A DNA stretch of 64,000 nt from Macrobrachium rosenbergii (taxonomy: Eukaryota > Arthropoda > Malacostraca > Decapoda > Palaemonidae): assembly GCF_040412425.1 (NCBI RefSeq), contig NC_089767.1, forward strand, positions 2,457,969 through 2,521,968. The letters run 5' to 3'. Each line of letters begins with the position of its first letter. Within the stretch, counting starts at the first letter, position 1. Below the pieces are notes generated by a model. The model ran no database searches and was not told the origin of the DNA. It saw only the letters and a list, made by a program, of their open reading frames with translations. The translations under genes and the position numbers were made by a program. Positions 35,041-45,605 of the stretch are shown in pieces.

Positions 35041-35104
<64 letters not shown>
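35041..35104. repeat. (TTA)n microsatellite
   Basis: Pure ATT/TTA run of about 21 units. Confidence 0.97.
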
Positions 35105-35579
35105 GTGTTTGGTTTATGATTAAAGCCTTTGTTTGGAGAGATTATTTACAGTCATTGTGATATTCAGAAATCCGTATTCAGTACCTTTTATCTTGATTAC
35201 CCCGGTAGTCTAATTTGCAAGCAGCTAGATTCCCGTAATTATTTAATCACCGACTTTATGATCCAACGTCAATATTATTTATTTACTCCTTGTAATGTAT
35301 TGCGTCTTCATAGATTCCTCCGTCTCGTCCCCAATTAGCCTCATCATGTACCGCATTTGGATGAATTAATCAGCAGCGTTTCCTTCACATTCGACGCTTA
35401 ATGATTTTCAAGGGACGGCGAAGAAGTCCCTCATCCCTCTCATTTCATAATTACTGCAATTTATAAATTGACCGCCCATTCCTCCTAATCGCGTCATTCA
35501 TCAAATTCCAGTTCCCCATTCAATTGATTTTTATGGTTTAGTCCGCCATTCCTGCTCTCGGTCTCTACGTTTACTTTTT
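35105..35579. other. Low-repeat island with TAAT-type motifs
   Basis: Dense homeodomain-like cores (CTAATTTG, GTAATTATTTAATCA, CCAATTAGCC, GAATTAATCAG, CTTAATGATT, ATAATTAC) with no microsatellite. Candidate non-coding regulatory or conserved DNA by composition only. Confidence 0.25.
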
Positions 35580-35964
35580 TGGTTTTCTGTAAAAGAAAAC
35601 TATTGTGCCGGCTTTGTCTGTCCGTCCGGACTTTATTCTGTCCGGCCTCAGAGCTTAAAAACTACTGAGGCTAGAGGGCTGCAACTGGCATGTTGATCAT
35701 CCACCCTCCAATCATCAAACATACCAAATTGCATCCCTCTAGCTTCAGTAGTTTTTATTTTATTTGAGGTTAAAGTTAGTCATAATCGTGCGTCTGTAAA
35801 CGAAATAGGACAGGCCACCACCGGGCCGTGGTTAAAGTTTCATGGGCCGCGGCTCATACAGTATTATACCGAGACCACAGAAAAATAGTTCCATTTTCGG
35901 TGGCCTCGATTATACGTTGTACAGAACTCGATTGCGTCGAAGAAACTTCGGCGCATTTTTTGAC
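35580..35964 (+). repeat. Family B foldback element
   Basis: Full-length copy. The left palindrome arm lost AAATT (GCTGCAACTGGCATG). Terminal hairpin CGTCGAAGAAACTTCGGCGC. Confidence 0.85.
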
Positions 35965-36065
35965 TTTTTGTTTTTATTGGAATAACTTTCCCTTCGTTTC
36001 CTTTTACTCAATATTATCTGAGGCAATTTAACGATCTTTTTAATTCGGTGCCTTTTTGTTGGTCT

Positions 36066-36375
36066 CCCTGTAGGAGGGGGCAATGCCGTCAGTGCACCTC
36101 ATGCGGTGCACTCTAGGCATTACTTAAAGTCGTTTGCAGCGTTTTTTGCTGCAACCCCTTTTCATTCCTTTTACTGAACCTCCGTTCGTATTCTCTTTCT
36201 TCCGACTTACATTCCACCCTCTCTTAACAATTGATTCAAAGTGCAACTGCGATTTTCCTCCTGTTACACCTTTCAAACCTTTTTATTGTCAATTTCCCTT
36301 TCAGCGCTGAATGACCTCAAGATCGTAGCGCTTGGTCTTTGGCCTAAATCCCATATTCTGTTCTATTCTTTTAAT
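36066..36375 (+). repeat. Family A retroposon, near full length
   Basis: CCTGTAGGAGGGGGCAATGCC to tail CATATTCTGTTCTATTCTTTT. A deletion around CAGCGTTTTTTGCTGCAAC removes CCCTTCGGCCCC. Confidence 0.85.
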
Positions 36376-37270
36376 CGGTCTGAACTAGTCTACTTGTCAA
36401 GAAATGCCTTTAGAAGCGATATCTACATCATAATTTGGTAATTCAATTTTGCATATCACTGTGTCTTGATTATGTTATCTATTACACTTACCCACCAAGT
36501 CTTGAGCTTGACCTTATCAAATTATATTCTCTCATTCATCTTGTTCTAGCATAATTAATCTGCACAGTATAAAACACATTCCCATTTCTCATTTGCGAAG
36601 AAGGATTAGATGATAATGGTAATTAGGACATAATATTTAATGCCTTAATTATCATTTCCCCCCCCTGTTCATGTATTCTAGGAAGTTTGACCTTATCAGG
36701 CATTGTAATGTATTTTTCATTAATTTGTTCTAGGATCATTAAGCTGTACAATATGAAAGCATCTTCCCATTTATCTTAATTGTCATTTCCTTCAGGTGAC
36801 CGTTTTGTTTTCCTGTAGGAAGACAAAATCTGACGAGGAGAGGAGCGCCTGCTACATAATCGGGCCGTCTCGTTCTTCCCTCCCCGCCAGAGACGGCGCG
36901 CCGGGACGCTGGTCTCCTCCCTTCAATTTCTTCCCCTTCCACTCCCTGCTGACCGTCCTCGTTAACAGCCCAATTAGCCAATTACCTAATTAACCATCGG
37001 AAGGCCAATTACCGCTTTGATTGGCCCGCTGGAGTGACATAGTTAATGTTTGGGGTCTTCATTTATCCTCTCAGAGGGATTATTTTTGAGATTACGGCCT
37101 CCCTTCTCCTCCTCCCCCCCTCCTCCTCTCTGCGCATGCGCAGACAACTACAATGGATTTGAAGAGCTTTCATTAAGGGGATTAAAGACCGTTTGCTCAT
37201 CATTAGCCAAGGATTATTATACGGGTGCCGGAATGTTTTGGGTTCCGAATGGCGGTCTCTGTGGCCTTTC
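36376..37270. other. Low-repeat island with GC-rich core
   Basis: A GC-rich part at 36830-36930 (GGCGCGCCGGGACGCTGG) is followed by a run of ATTA/CCAAT-type motifs at 36965-37035. TGCGCATGCGCA lies at about 37131-37142. No splice-bounded coding frame is evident. Possibly regulatory; not shown. Confidence 0.3.
37131..37142. promoter_or_regulatory. Perfect palindrome resembling an NRF-1 site
   Basis: TGCGCATGCGCA matches the palindromic NRF-1/Ewg-type consensus (YGCGCAYGCGCR). It sits in a CpG-containing low-repeat island. A single 12 bp match is weak evidence. Confidence 0.3.
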
Positions 37271-37271
37271 C

Positions 37272-37275
<4 letters not shown>

Positions 37276-37338
<63 letters not shown>
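37276..37338. repeat. (CT)n microsatellite
   Basis: About 31 CT units. Confidence 0.97.
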
Positions 37339-37569
37339 GGTTAACCTGTTCCCTCACATCCCCCGGCTTCTGTGCCTGTCTACCTCCATTCCCCCTCATA
37401 TGTATACCTATACGAAATAATAATTACAGTTAACTTATGGTTTTTCCAACATCAGTTGACTGATTTATGGCTCTAAAACTGGCGTCACAACATCTAGGTT
37501 ATTGAGGCCGAATTTTTCAAGGAGACGTTTAACAAGAATAGTGTCAGAAACATCCTTTGCCACCACCAG

Positions 37570-37931
37570 TTTTTTCTGTAAAAGAAAACTATTGGGCCGG
37601 CTTTGTCTGTCCGTCCGCACTTTTTCTGTCCGCCCTCAGATCTTAAAATCTACTGAGGCTAGAGGGCTGCAAAGTGGTATGTTGGTCATCCACCCTCCAA
37701 TCATCAGACGTAGCAAATTGCAGCCCTCTAGCCTCCGTAGATTTTATTTTATTTAAGGTTAAAGTTAGCCATAATCGTGTCTGGCAGCGATATAGGCCAG
37801 GCCACCACCGGGCCGTGGTTAAAGTTTCATGGGCCGCGGCTCATACAGCATTATGCCGAAGCCACCGAAAGATAGATCTATTTTCGGTGGCCTTGATTAT
37901 ACGCTGTACAGAAAACTCGATTTTTTATTTG
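37570..37931 (+). repeat. Family B foldback element, 3' end shortened
   Basis: Palindrome arms carry matching TCTACTGAGG / CCTCCGTAGA changes. Ends AACTCGATTTTTTATTTG, so the GCGCCGAAG hairpin is deleted. Confidence 0.85.
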
Positions 37932-38119
37932 TTTGTTTCCTTTAGCCTTCTCTGTTTGCTATCGCTTTTCAGTAGTTTATTACATTTTGTGTAGTTTGGA
38001 CAATATTACACCACGATTTTAACGATCAATCAAGCATCCAATACCTGCCTCACATCACACGCAAAAAGAACTTTTTTATCAGTAGTACGATCTGGTATAA
38101 GGTTAGGATGGTAAATTAG
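37932..38119. other. No recognised feature
   Basis: Short unclassified spacer before the LINE remnant. Confidence 0.4.
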
Positions 38120-38605
38120 AAACAGGAAGATGAAACAATTAATGTAAACATAGATCGTGAAAGAATGGAAACACTTAATTTGTATATGATTTGGAGTGAA
38201 TGACAGCAGGTGATGGTAGGATAAGGAAGAGGCAAGTCACAGAATAGGTGAAGCGAGAGAGGTAACGAGATATGCCAACAAAAGATCAAGAACAGACTTG
38301 GACGGCCTCTGGGACCCAAAGCTAGATTTATGAAGGGATCGTTGAGCCAGCCCTCCTTTATGGATTGAAGTGTGGGTGCTAGGTGTAAATTAAAGAAAAA
38401 TCATTGAAGCTATTAAATGTAACTGTCTGCTTCGTATGCGAGGTGTAGAACGGATTGGAAATTAGGGAAATGTGGAGATATGTCAAAGAAGTGGTAAAAT
38501 GGGTAGATGAGGGTAATAATGGCTTATGTCTTTTGAGAAGTTTTAACCATGTGCAGAGAGGAAGACCCAGAAAGTGCGTGATAGAAGACTTGAGATAGTT
38601 AATGG
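38120..38605 (+). pseudogene. RTE-type LINE C-terminal remnant
   Basis: Fragments include KSRTDLDGLWDPKARFMKGI, VEPALLYGLKC and, further on, REMW and GRPRKCVIEDLR (about 38565-38600). These fit the RTE tail pattern (KxxLYxGIVEPxLLYGSExW...RxMCGVxKGV...VLRWFGHVERM...GRPRKRW). Frames shift at several points. It ends just before a family C fragment. Confidence 0.65.
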
Positions 38606-38631
38606 AAAGGCTGGACTTCTTGTCGTTAAAG

Positions 38632-38692
38632 TTAAGTATACCTTAGTTTTACCAGACCACTGAGCTGATTAACAGCTCTCCTAGGGCTGGAG
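38632..38692 (-). mobile_element. Family C SINE, 3' end fragment
   Basis: GTTAAGTATACCTTAGTTTT to CTCTCCTAGGGCTGG. Only the last 60 bp of the SINE are present. Confidence 0.75.
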
Positions 38693-38915
38693 GCGCGAGT
38701 GTGCACAAGACAGATTTGAATGGTATATGTGTGTGAAGCAGCTAAACCAGTGAGAGTTTCCCTTCACAAAAGGTTCATCCGGGATCCAGCACTTTTAATG
38801 ATGGTGGCTGTGTTTGTTTTGTTGTTGCTTTAGTAGGCACGCCTGGTAGAGGCAATTGCTTAAAGTTGAAATTTATACACACACACACACACACACATAT
38901 GTGTGTGTGTGTTAT
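38693..38915. other. Unclassified with (CA)n/(TG)n
   Basis: Ends in a (CA)n-(TG)n palindromic microsatellite at 38876-38912. Confidence 0.5.
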
Positions 38916-38919
38916 ATAA

Positions 38920-39275
38920 ATAAGTCACTGACGAAGGACTCATACATAGTGGTAGAAATTACAAAATATGTTTTAGGGGGAAAATACAGACAGACATACA
39001 AATTGTTGGAGCTACGAATCTATACCTGACAGGTGTCAAAGGGGTGGGGGGACGAAACTCATTACTGCTAGGGTCTGATGCTGTGTTTATAAATATGATA
39101 ATCCTTCTTCTGTACAGATCCAATTCCTTCCTTAAAATTTAGACATTTTACAAATTTCTTTTGAAAATATAAGACCAGGTTTATACATGCCTAGATGATG
39201 TTCGTATTATGGCAATAACTCCGTTTTATAAAACTTGACTCAATAATGTTTCTTTTCAGTGTGTTATTGGAATAA
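38920..39275 (+). repeat. Family G repeat, copy 2
   Basis: CACTGACGAAGGACTCATAC matches 4363 onward. It continues with ACCTGACAGGTGTC and GGGGGGACGAAACTC. Like copy 1 it lies next to TA-rich sequence. Confidence 0.4.
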
Positions 39276-39425
39276 GATATATATGTATATATATACTGTA
39301 TATATATATGTATATTTATATATGCATGTATGTATATATGTATATAAATATATATATATGTATGTATATATATATATATATATGTATATATAGCTTATTC
39401 CAGAATTTTATATATGTATACATAT
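39276..39425. repeat. Imperfect (TA)n / GTATATA tract
   Basis: TA-rich with GTATATATATAC variants. Confidence 0.9.
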
Positions 39426-39431
39426 ATATTG

Positions 39432-39705
39432 TTATGCATGGGGCTTGACTGGTAGAGCTTCAGACTGTCATTCGATGGGCCGGAGCTCAATTCCCGCGGC
39501 CGGCTGATGAAGAGTTAGAGGAATTTATTTCTGGTGATAGAAATTCATTTCTCGCTATAATGTGGTTCGGATTCCACAATAAGCTGTAGGTCCCGTTGCT
39601 AAGTAACCAAATGGTTCTTAGCCACGTAAAAAAAGTCTAATCCTTCGGGCCAGCCCTAGGAGAGCTGTTAATCAGCTCAGTGGTCTGGTAAAACTAAGGT
39701 AATAA
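39432..39705 (+). mobile_element. Family C tRNA-derived SINE, full length
   Basis: The head GGCTTGACTGGTAGAGCTTC (box A type) and GAGCTCAATTCCCGC (box B position) is followed by the conserved body and an (ATA)n tail at 39703-39713. GCATGGGGCTTG at the start and GCATGGGGGCTTG after the tail (39716) may be the target duplication, although it overlaps the tRNA head. Confidence 0.85.
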
Positions 39706-40720
39706 TAATAATAACGCATGGGGGCTTGGCTGATGAGTTTATTACTTGATTAACGCAATTAATAAGGCCCTGAGTGCCAAGGACACACGTAACCTGTCAA
39801 TTGAAGCTACAATTTAACCTCAAAGACCGATGATTATTAATTGAATAAGGTCGCCAGTCGAGACGAAACTCGACACAAAGAATACGCAATTAGTTAGCAA
39901 TTACTTTTAACAGTCGCCCAACTTTGGACGCAGTCAATTTTCTCTTTGTTCAGTATGTTTTTAAACACAACGGGCTCTTCCGAACAATGGGATCGAGACA
40001 CAAGGCTGTCTAAATGCTGTAAATGACTTGTTTAACCTTCCCTAATTCCTAGTTATTTCACGGGAATAGTTGAGTGTCGCTAAGCAATATAAATTATTCT
40101 TAATCTAGACTTCATAAAAGCAAATTTGGGTACTTAGTGTATCTAGATGGTGGTGAAGAAGGAAACAAAGGAACCTGGAAATACAGAAAAAGATACTAGT
40201 AAATCGACGAAGTTTTGAACAAGAATCAGACTCACCGTGGACGACAAGTTGTTTGCGCATACAACTGACGATCGGAAGTCTGGATAAAAGCAGTCTTCCC
40301 AATTCACTGATAAATAAAGACAGAGAGACAAGAGGCGGGGGGACAAAGGACACCGTTTTTCCTAGAACACGATGTGCGTCCTCAGTCGCGGCGTGAATCT
40401 CTCTGACCTCCTTCAGTCAAAACAAGGCGCTGGGAGCGCCCCAGTATGTATTTATGCCTTGGGCCAGTCTGAAAATTTGACAAAACATCGCCAAATGTAG
40501 AACAGGTAAAAGGAAGCTTAAGACCACCTTCAATAGAGGTTAATTGTGGAAACTTTTCCTATGGGGTTAGGTCCCTAATGCTACCTAGCCTTGCTATGAA
40601 CGGACGTTAATTTTTTGAATAGCCTAGCGCTAAGCTGGCCGATACAGCCGCCTTCTCCTGCCTTTGTCAGAATGATCTTCCTACAAATAAATGCATAGAG
40701 GGCAAACATCAGAATATTTA
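39706..40720. other. Unclassified; TAAT-motif rich at 39735-39960
   Basis: 39735-39960 has many TTAAT/AATTA/CAATTA cores and little repeat. The rest is mixed. No gene is recognised. Confidence 0.3.
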
Positions 40721-40721
40721 T

Positions 40722-40722
<1 letters not shown>

Positions 40723-40806
<84 letters not shown>
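40723..40806. repeat. (TA)n microsatellite
   Basis: About 35 TA units after an imperfect start. Confidence 0.95.
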
Positions 40807-40809
<3 letters not shown>

Positions 40810-41020
40810 CTTTACAGAATATTTATACTGAGATGTATATACTGTATACATATGAATACGAACGAACTATGTGTTGTTTATTTGTTTGTACCTTGATCTT
40901 CGTGATTCCATGTCGTACCTCGAGAGAAAACTAATATTCCATTGTTGCCTTCACCTGCTGGACTTGGCCTACGGTGCATCTCGACCTGTGATTGATTAGC
41001 ACCTCCCCAACCCCTCGCGT

Positions 41021-41799
41021 TTTTGTTTTACTCTAAAGAAAAAACTGTTGAGGTGGCTATTTCTCCGTCCGTCTGCACTTTTTCTGTCCGCACGTTTTCT
41101 GTCCATACTTTTCTGTCCGCACTTTTTTCTGTCCATACTTTTCTGTCCGCACTTTTTTCTGTCCATACTTTTCTGCCCGCACTCTTTCTGTCTGCATTTT
41201 TCTGTCCGTACTTTTTCTGTCCACACTTTTCTGCCCACACTTTTTTCTGTCCATACTTTTCTGTCCGCACTTTTTTCTGTCCATACTTTTCTGCCCGCAC
41301 TCTTTCTGTCTGCATTTTTTGTCCGTAATTTTTCTGTCCATACTTTCCTGCCTGCACTCTTTCTGCCTGCATTTTTCTGTTCGTACTTTTTCTGTCCGCA
41401 CTTTTCTGCCCTCACTTTTTTCTGTCCGCATTTTTTTCTGTCCGCACTTTTCTGCCCGCACTTTTTCTGTCCGCCCTCAGATCTTAAAAACTGCTGAGGC
41501 TTCAGGGCTGCAAATTGGTATGTTGATCATCCACCCTCCAATCATCAAACATACCAAATTGCAGCCCTCTATCCTCAGTAGTTTTTATTTTATTTAAGGT
41601 AAAATTTAGCCATGATCGAACGCCTAGCAACGCTACAGGACAGGCCACCACCTGGCCCTGGTTAGAGTTTCATGGGCCGCGGCTCATACAGCACTATACT
41701 GAGACCACCAAAAGATAGATCTATTTTCGGTGGCCTTGATTATACGCTGTCCAGAAAACTCGATTGCGACGAAGAAACTTCGGCGCATTTTTTACTTGT
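41021..41799 (+). repeat. Family B element with internal minisatellite expansion
   Basis: Normal family B ends and palindrome, but the TCCGCACTTTTTCTGTCCGC stretch has grown into about 22-25 units of 16-18 bp (41075-41475). This doubles the element length. Six overlapping open frames here translate the repeat and are artefacts. Confidence 0.9.
41075..41475 (+). repeat. 16-18 bp minisatellite (TTTCTGTCCRYACTTT)
   Basis: Units read CTGTCCGCACTTTTTT, CTGTCCATACTTTT and CTGCCCGCACTCTTT. A higher-order block of about 135 bp is repeated (41160-41295 and 41295-41410). Confidence 0.9.
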
Positions 41800-41854
41800 T
41801 TGTTTTTGAGCTGAATTGCCAAGTTGTTTACTTGATGCTGAGTGGGGAGAAAAC

Positions 41855-41857
<3 letters not shown>

Positions 41858-41914
<57 letters not shown>
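41858..41914. repeat. (GA)n microsatellite
   Basis: About 28 GA units. Confidence 0.97.
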
Positions 41915-41917
<3 letters not shown>

Positions 41918-42342
41918 GAAGGAAAAAGTGTCGTAACGTTGGCCAGTTGGTCCGGTTTCATCATGCAATTGCTTGCAATTACCTTGTTTACTTACGTTGT
42001 ACTTTCAGTTCCAATAAGTTCGTTGCTCCCTGTCGGGAGAGCAATTTCCTTGGTTCTATGAACACATTGGAAAGCAATTTCCTTGATTCTATATTTAAAT
42101 TTTTTTCTGCTGCCAGGTAATTCGTTTTGTTTCCACTTTTACTTCATAACAATGATAAACATCATCTTGTGCGTGATATTTACTGAGATATCAATATGGT
42201 TAATAATGACGTGATATCAGCTGGTCTTTTATGACGAACATATGATACGATTCGACATCCACGTCATCTAATACAATGAAGTATATTACCATTTTGTTTT
42301 TAAACTTACTTGTGACCTTTCAAAATATCTGTAGAAACGCTG
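41915..42342. other. No recognised feature
   Basis: Contains CAATTTCCTTGRTTCTAT twice (42043 and 42070). Otherwise no repeat family or coding signal. Confidence 0.4.

Positions 42343-42420
<78 letters not shown>
42343..42420. repeat. (TTA)n microsatellite
   Basis: About 26 units. Confidence 0.97.
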
Positions 42421-42496
42421 ACTTAGCACTTAATGTAGTACTGCTCTTCATATTTTTTTCTTATTTCTTAGTCTTAAGAATTTCTTATCGGAGATG

Positions 42497-42871
42497 TTTT
42501 AGTTTTTTGTAAAAGAAAACTATTGAGATGGCTATTTTTTTGTCCGTCCGCACTTTTTCCGTCCGCACTTTTTTCTGTCTGCACTTTTTCTGTCCGCCCT
42601 CAGATCTTAAAAACTACTGAGGCTAGAGGGCTGCAAATCGGTATGTCGATCATTCACCCTCCAATCATCAAACATACCATTGCAGCCCTCTAGCCTCAGT
42701 AGTTTTTATTTTATTTAAGGTTAAATTCAGCCATGGTCGTGCGCCTGGTACCGCTGTTGGTGCCAACAACACAGGCCACCACCGGATTGTGGCTGAAAGT
42801 TTCATGGGCAGCGGCTGAGAGTTTCATGCAGCATTATACGCTGTACAGAAAACTCAATTGCACTTTTTTAC
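42497..42871 (+). repeat. Family B foldback element, 3' hairpin deleted
   Basis: Central palindrome intact at about 42610-42705. The GATAGATCTATTTTC hairpin is missing and GTTTCATG is duplicated nearby. Confidence 0.8.
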
Positions 42872-43017
42872 TTTTTTCTTTTGCTTATCATGATAGAGAT
42901 TTTCATATTCATGTTTATCCTTTTCTTTCCAATTTTGACAGAAATGAGGAATTCATTGTCCTCGAAAAACATGAGAACGGAAGACTGTACGGAAGGCATC
43001 AGTAAGTACATAACGAG

Positions 43018-43019
<2 letters not shown>

Positions 43020-43091
<72 letters not shown>
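43020..43091. repeat. (CT)n microsatellite
   Basis: About 36 units. Confidence 0.97.
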
Positions 43092-43093
<2 letters not shown>

Positions 43094-43275
43094 TGTAGAC
43101 GTTTATAGGACTTACATAGATAGCTGAAGCCATATTTTATTGAAAATATATAACAATTTTTTAACCGGCAATTATACTTTCTTTTAGTTAAGCACCTCAG
43201 AATACCTTTAGCCGAGTTTCTCGTAATTTTCCTTTTTTTTTTTTTTGTTCGCGAAGATTATCCTGTTCAAATATC

Positions 43276-43549
43276 TTACTGCAAGAAATATAGACAATTT
43301 TGCCAAAAAAAAAAAAAAAAAAAATACGTAGTTGATGCGTCTGGACGGATAATTTTGTCATAAAAAAGTATTAATTCAGTCGCCAAGTCTGTCACTAAAC
43401 ATTTTGCCAGAGTTTGAACACATCGTCTTTCTTCTCTCGAACTTTTTCCATAAATAGCCTGAAGAACTTTTCTCATGGCAGTTAATTGAGGAGAAAATGT
43501 ATCTGAGGGCTTGTTTAAATCTCCTCCCTTGACTATTTCTACAAATGAA
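43276..43549 (-). pseudogene. P-element/THAP9-like transposase, C-terminal piece
   Basis: The minus-strand frame reads VEIVKGGDLNKPSDTFSPQL, then KVLQAIYGKSSREE and LATELILFYDKIIRPDAS. This fits the C-terminal part of P-element superfamily transposases (W..xxSRGGLxxPSxxFLxxxxxMexxFxxxHG...). The end is followed by a poly-T (minus) tract. It is the last of four collinear pieces spread over 43.3-45.4 kb. Family A separates it from the next piece. Confidence 0.65.
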
Positions 43550-43822
43550 AATAGAATTTGGAGCACTGGGAAAGGTCATTCAGCGCTGAACAGTAACTGA
43601 CAGTAAAAGGTTTGAAAGGTGTAACAACAGGTAAACCTCGCAGTTTTACTATGAAATAATTCTTAGGAGAGGGTGGAAAGTAAGATGGAAGAAAGAAAAT
43701 ATGAAAGGAGGTGCAGTAAAAGGAACGAAAGGGGTTGCAGCTAGGGGCCGAAGGCACGCTGCAAAGAACCTTAAGTGATGCTTACAGTGCACCGAATGAG
43801 GTGCATTGACGGCACTAGCCCC
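43550..43822 (-). repeat. Family A retroposon inside transposase pseudogene
   Basis: Minus-strand copy from the tail side (GGTCATTCAGCGCTGAACAG) to GCACTAGCCCCC. It separates two pieces of the P-element-like pseudogene. Confidence 0.85.
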
Positions 43823-44159
43823 CAAAATATTGGTTTCTGAGAGAAAATTTCATTCGAACATAACCTCATATATACCTCAATGACTCTTCTTAGATAACGG
43901 CACTAGTTATATTTGCTGTTTTTCTTTGCCTTCTTAATTCAGCTTTTATTATTTTATATTCCTCTCTCTTACTCTCTTTTTCAAAATCAGAATCATCAGA
44001 CTTCATGTGAAGTCTTTGAAGAAACAAATTCAGTAGGCAGGCACTCAATATTTTCATCTTTTTTTGTTGGAATTAACCTTTTCACCAACCGATGAGCTTT
44101 CCCTACATAAAATAGACTTTTATCAAACTGAATTTGAAATTTACAGCATTAGGCTCCAT
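43823..44159 (-). pseudogene. P-element/THAP9-like transposase, third piece
   Basis: Minus-strand fragments are NFKFSLIKVYF, then YVGKAHRLVKRLIPTKKDEN and, near the end, ITSAVI and ESLRYI.GYVRMKF. Joined to the preceding piece the text reads HDHTSAVNFKF, matching the HDHPxPxxFKxR motif of P-element/THAP9 transposases. The later part matches EGLxYVAGYxAxKF. Frameshifts occur between these stretches. Confidence 0.7.
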
Positions 44160-44446
44160 ATATGGGTAGTGCCGTAAGTGCACCTCACGCGATGCACTGT
44201 AGGCATTACGTAAGGTTCTTTGCAGCGTCCCTTCGGTCCCTAGCTCTTCATTCCTTTTGCTGTACTTCCGGCCATATTATCTTTCATCTGACTTTCTCCT
44301 AACAATTGTTTCATAGTGCAACTGCGAGGTTTTCCTCCTGTTAAACCTTTCAAACCTTTTTATTGTCAATTTCCTTTTCAGCACTGAATGACCTCATAGG
44401 GTCTCACCGCTAGGCCTTTGACCTACAATTTGTATTCCATTCCTAC
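44160..44446 (+). repeat. Family A retroposon inside transposase pseudogene
   Basis: TACAGCA just before (44140s) and after (44445-44453) may be the target duplication. It splits the HDH...FKF motif of the host pseudogene, so it landed after the transposase gene existed. Tail is TTTGTATTCCATTCC. Confidence 0.85.
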
Positions 44447-44678
44447 AGCACTGGTATGGTCATGGGGTCTACTTATTTGCCCAACGCACCCCAAAAACGT
44501 TCAAAACAATCCTGTTTCAGTTTGTGGGTCATCATACAACTCTTCATGGGATTCTTTGAGCATTTCAAATAGTTGAATAAGTGACTGAGATGAAAGAATG
44601 ATACTCTTCTGAAATTTATGGAGGGCTTCTGCTCTTTTTCTGTTTTCCTGACCAGTAGATGCATCTATGTCCATTTTT
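44447..44678 (-). pseudogene. P-element/THAP9-like transposase, second piece
   Basis: The minus-strand frame reads FQKSIILSSQSLIQLFEMLK and then, after a frameshift, THKLKQDCFERFWGALG and RPHDH. This matches the LxxLxxDLxE...xxxRLNQDxxExFFxxxRxxGGxxDHP pattern of P-element-type transposases, the region after the last catalytic acid. It ends at the family B insertion on its upstream side. Confidence 0.75.
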
Positions 44679-45060
44679 ATTTTTCTGTAAAAGAAAACTG
44701 TTGTGTCGGCTTTGTCTGTCCGTCCTCACTTTTCTGTCTGCTCCTGCTTCTTACAAACTACTGAGCCAAGAGGACTGCAAATTAGTGTGTTGATCATCCA
44801 CCCTTCAACCATCAAGCATACCAAATTGCAGCGCTCTAACCTCAGTAGTTTTTATTTGATTTAAGGTTAAAGTTAGCCATAATCGTGCTTCTGCAAACGA
44901 TATAGGATAGGGCACCACCAGGCCGTGGTTCAAGTTTCATGGGCCGTGGCTCATGCAGCATTATATACCGAGACCACAGAAAGATAGATCTGTTTTCGGT
45001 GGCCTTGATTATACGCTGTAGCGGCTGTACAGAAAACTCGCTTGCGCCTTTTTTACTTGT
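44679..45060 (+). repeat. Family B foldback element inside transposase pseudogene
   Basis: Nearly complete with decayed arms (CTACTGAGCCAAGAGGACTG / AGCGCTCTAACCTCAGTAG). Inserted between two pieces of the transposase pseudogene. Ends CTTGCGCCTTTTTTACTTG. Confidence 0.85.
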
Positions 45061-45425
45061 CTCTGTTTATTTTTACCTCCATTCTTGACATGACATGAAT
45101 CATCCTTTGCAAAATGGCCACCCGTTTTTCTGTATGAACTCCAAAGGAACTGCGAGTCATTATCACCCTCATTGATGATGAATTTATTACTCTGAACATT
45201 CATCCACCAGACATATGAAATCTGCAGTAATTTCCCAGTTCCTGTCCTCCACCAGTACTTTCCTTCCTAAATGCGAGGTACATATTTGCTTCAGCACAAC
45301 TCTTGGATAATGATTGTGTTGCACATTCAACCCTTTGCTGTTCGAATCTAACTGACATCCAGATGAATTTCACTTAACTTGTGAGCTAAGCCACACTCAG
45401 TTTTGCTTTTCATGAACTGGGTGGA
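45061..45425 (-). pseudogene. P-element/THAP9-like transposase, first piece
   Basis: Minus-strand stretches in order are KSKTECGLAHKLSEIHLDVS, RVECATQSLSKSCAEANMYL and ADFICLVDECSE. They fit KxKLxxxPKLTxxHL...xMKVxLAxQxxSxSVAxAL...AxFIExxNxWFDxxNS in the RNase H-like/GTP-binding part of P-element transposases. The N-terminal THAP domain and the start of the catalytic domain are not in the window. Many stops mean it is dead. Confidence 0.65.
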
Positions 45426-45605
45426 CAGAGGCTAGTAGCCTATTGACCTTGTGACTGAAAAACCATCGGCTTGTGTGGCGTCAGTGACCGCGATCCACGA
45501 GAGGTAAATCTGCTTCCTGGCCGGCCCTTTCATTTTTTTGTTGAGGTTCTAAACTTACAGTAAAATGGCAGTCACAGTAAACTTATGATGAACATATAAA
45601 TCCCA
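45426..45605. other. Unassigned, probably upstream pseudogene sequence
   Basis: No motif recognised. A family A copy follows. Confidence 0.3.

Noticed and set aside
38990..39060. Hammerhead ribozyme of a Penelope-like element (CTGACAGGTGTC ... GGACGAAAC)
   Set aside because: The CTGANGA core is not present in the right form and the catalytic core could not be assembled. The same applies at 9154 (CTGATGAACC without GAAA) and in the 19.3 kb region.
40996..41497. Cys/Phe-rich and Lys/Glu-rich repeat proteins on both strands
   Set aside because: Translations of the 16-18 bp minisatellite inside family B; open in several frames at once.
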